A DNA stretch of 5,931 nt from Nitrospira sp. (GTDB lineage Bacteria; UBA9089; CG2-30-40-21; SBAY01): the NCBI GenBank assembly GCA_005239945.1, contig SBAY01000325.1, positions 1 through 5,931 of the forward strand, given 5' to 3'. The notes under the pieces are model-generated. The model worked only from the letters and a program-made list of their open reading frames with translations. It ran no database searches and was not told the DNA's origin. Of the stretch, positions 5,545-5,931 are shown one piece after another. Position 1 is the stretch's first letter. Each line of letters starts with the position of its first letter. The translations under genes were made by a program, and so were the position numbers.

Positions 5545-5718
5545 CTTCAATTCAGACATTAGACTTCAGACTTTAGACATCAGACTTTTCGTAGCCTTAT
5601 ATACTAAAAGTGCTAATTCATCTGCTAATTGCTATGCTTTTATTTTTGTATAATCTCTACCCCTTTTTCTCTCTTAAGTCTAATGTCTGATGTCCATGGT
5701 CTAATGTCTGAATTGAAG
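5545..5718. mobile_element. MITE-like element, 174 bp, with 20-bp terminal inverted repeats
   Basis: The left end (5545-5564, CTTCAATTCAGACATTAGAC) is the exact reverse complement of the right end (5699-5718). Both ends abut the 9-bp direct repeat TTACAGAGG. Each end has the same build: an 8-bp tip (CTTCAATT / AATTGAAG) followed inward by five in-register heptamers. On the left these are CAGACAT, TAGACTT, CAGACTT, TAGACAT, CAGACTT (5553-5587); on the right AAGTCTA, ATGTCTG, ATGTCCA, TGGTCTA, ATGTCTG (5676-5710). The 88-bp centre has no convincing gene. It contains a direct repeat TGCTAATT (5611-5618, 5623-5630) and a TATAAT box (5649-5654). It carries no transposase, so it would be a non-autonomous element moved in trans. 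The transposase family is unknown; 9-bp duplications occur in several DDE families. Confidence 0.8.
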
Positions 5719-5727
5719 TTACAGAGG
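5719..5727 (+). repeat. Right copy of the 9-bp target-site duplication
   Basis: TTACAGAGG, identical to 5536-5544, immediately follows the right terminal inverted repeat. Confidence 0.8.
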
Positions 5728-5771
5728 GATTACTGGAATGAGAATATTTCTGAATTTCATGGAGTTAATTC

Positions 5772-5809
5772 TTTAGGATTTCATAGTGAAAGGCTAAAGC
5801 CTAAAATCC
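5772..5809. repeat. REP-like palindrome around AGGCTAAAGCCT
   Basis: AGGCT (5791-5795) and AGCCT (5798-5802) form a tight dyad. Outside it, TTTAGG (5772-5777) pairs with CCTAAA (5800-5805), or alternatively GGATTT (5776-5781) with AAATCC (5804-5809). Several mutually exclusive stems are therefore possible. GGCTAAAGCC-type palindromes are, to my recollection, common dispersed intergenic repeats in environmental bacterial genomes. Its role here is unknown. Confidence 0.55.
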
Positions 5810-5821
5810 ATCCTAATTTAT

Positions 5822-5839
5822 AGGAGGAATATAAAATGG
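5822..5839 (+). promoter_or_regulatory. Ribosome binding site and start codon of an interrupted gene
   Basis: AGGAGG (5822-5827) lies 8 nt before ATG 5836-5838. The frame continues only 12 codons (MGVPSKFISSYQ) to TGA 5872-5874, because the group II intron appears to begin at 5840. The likely reading is a gene whose coding sequence is split just after its start codon and resumes beyond the intron, outside the window. If the intron cannot splice, the gene is broken. Confidence 0.45.
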
Positions 5840-5931
5840 GTGTGCCGAGCAAGTTTATTAGTTCTTATCAGTGAAAGTCTGGTCTGAGTAAAGGTTAGCA
5901 ACCATCTCAGCACCAAATCCCACGCATAGGG
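5840..5931 (+). ncRNA. 5' end of a group II intron (domain I), truncated by the window edge
   Basis: GTGTG at 5840-5844 matches the conserved 5' splice-site start (GUGYG) of group II introns. It is followed by the domain I-like phrases GTGCCGAGCA and, at 5871-5879, GTGAAAGTC, which resembles the GUGAAAGUCC/GUGAGAGUCC string seen in many bacterial group II introns, and then GGTTAGC. The RNA can fold: TGGT (5880-5883) with ACCA (5912-5915), CTGAG (5884-5888) with CTCAG (5906-5910), and GGTT (5893-5896) with AACC (5900-5903). The maturase/reverse transcriptase gene and domains V-VI, if present, lie beyond the window. The class cannot be assigned. The call rests on remembered consensus and a fold done by eye. 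Confidence 0.7.

Noticed and set aside
5629..5654. Promoter inside the MITE (TATAAT at 5649-5654)
   Set aside because: The -10 box is perfect, but the only TTG-like -35 (TTGCTA, 5629-5634) is at 14 bp, too close. An outward promoter is possible but not supported.
5553..5710. CRISPR array
   Set aside because: The repeats are 7 bp, contiguous, degenerate and inverted, with no spacers and no cas genes.
5629..5823. 64-residue plus-strand open frame starting at TTG
   Set aside because: It runs through the MITE right arm and the target duplication into the REP-like palindrome, has no ribosome binding site, and has repeat-derived composition.

Overview
The window reads as AT-rich chromosomal DNA from a Gram-negative-type (diderm), probably uncultivated bacterium. 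It carries a Kdo-8-phosphate synthase gene (LPS inner core), a secretion/pilus assembly ATPase and a c-di-GMP-type HD-GYP protein. I cannot assign a phylum from the sequence alone. Shine-Dalgarno sites and sigma70-type promoters are clear where present, and the intergenic spaces are unusually rich in short-period repeats.

Layout. 1-237: a 17-bp-arm palindrome (11-68), then a near-consensus promoter (130-158), then three tandem 18-bp palindromic repeats (171-224) that run up to the ribosome binding site of parA. 238-1360: a compact partition-like operon, with a Soj/ParA ATPase overlapping by 8 bp a small protein. That small protein joins a ParB-like LGKG N-terminal peptide to a ribbon-helix-helix (RHH) type DNA-binding domain. 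1422-3107: a GspE/PilB-family ATPase. 3182-4231: a GAF plus HD-GYP protein. 4381-5220: metal-dependent KdsA. 5291-5473 on the minus strand: a 60-residue membrane protein with its own strong promoter. 5536-5727: a 174-bp MITE-like element with 20-bp terminal inverted repeats and a 9-bp direct repeat at its flanks. 5772-5809: a GGCTAAAGCC-type palindrome. 5840 to the window end: what looks like the 5' end of a group II intron, sitting one base after a start codon that has a good ribosome binding site.

How the parts may work together. The ParA/RHH pair with repeats between promoter and start codon has the layout of an autoregulated partition locus: the RHH protein could bind the repeats both as operator and as centromere, and stimulate ParA through its N-terminal peptide. 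The ATPase and the HD-GYP protein could link pilus or secretion activity to c-di-GMP, although the ATPase's MshEN-type c-di-GMP motifs look degraded. kdsA seems to be an unrelated housekeeping gene.

The most unusual global feature is that four intergenic regions hold degenerate tandem repeats of exactly 7 bp. Each uses a different heptamer, and three of the four are arranged as facing inverted arrays. In one case the array forms the ends of an apparently transposed element; in another it supplies the last codons of two convergent genes.
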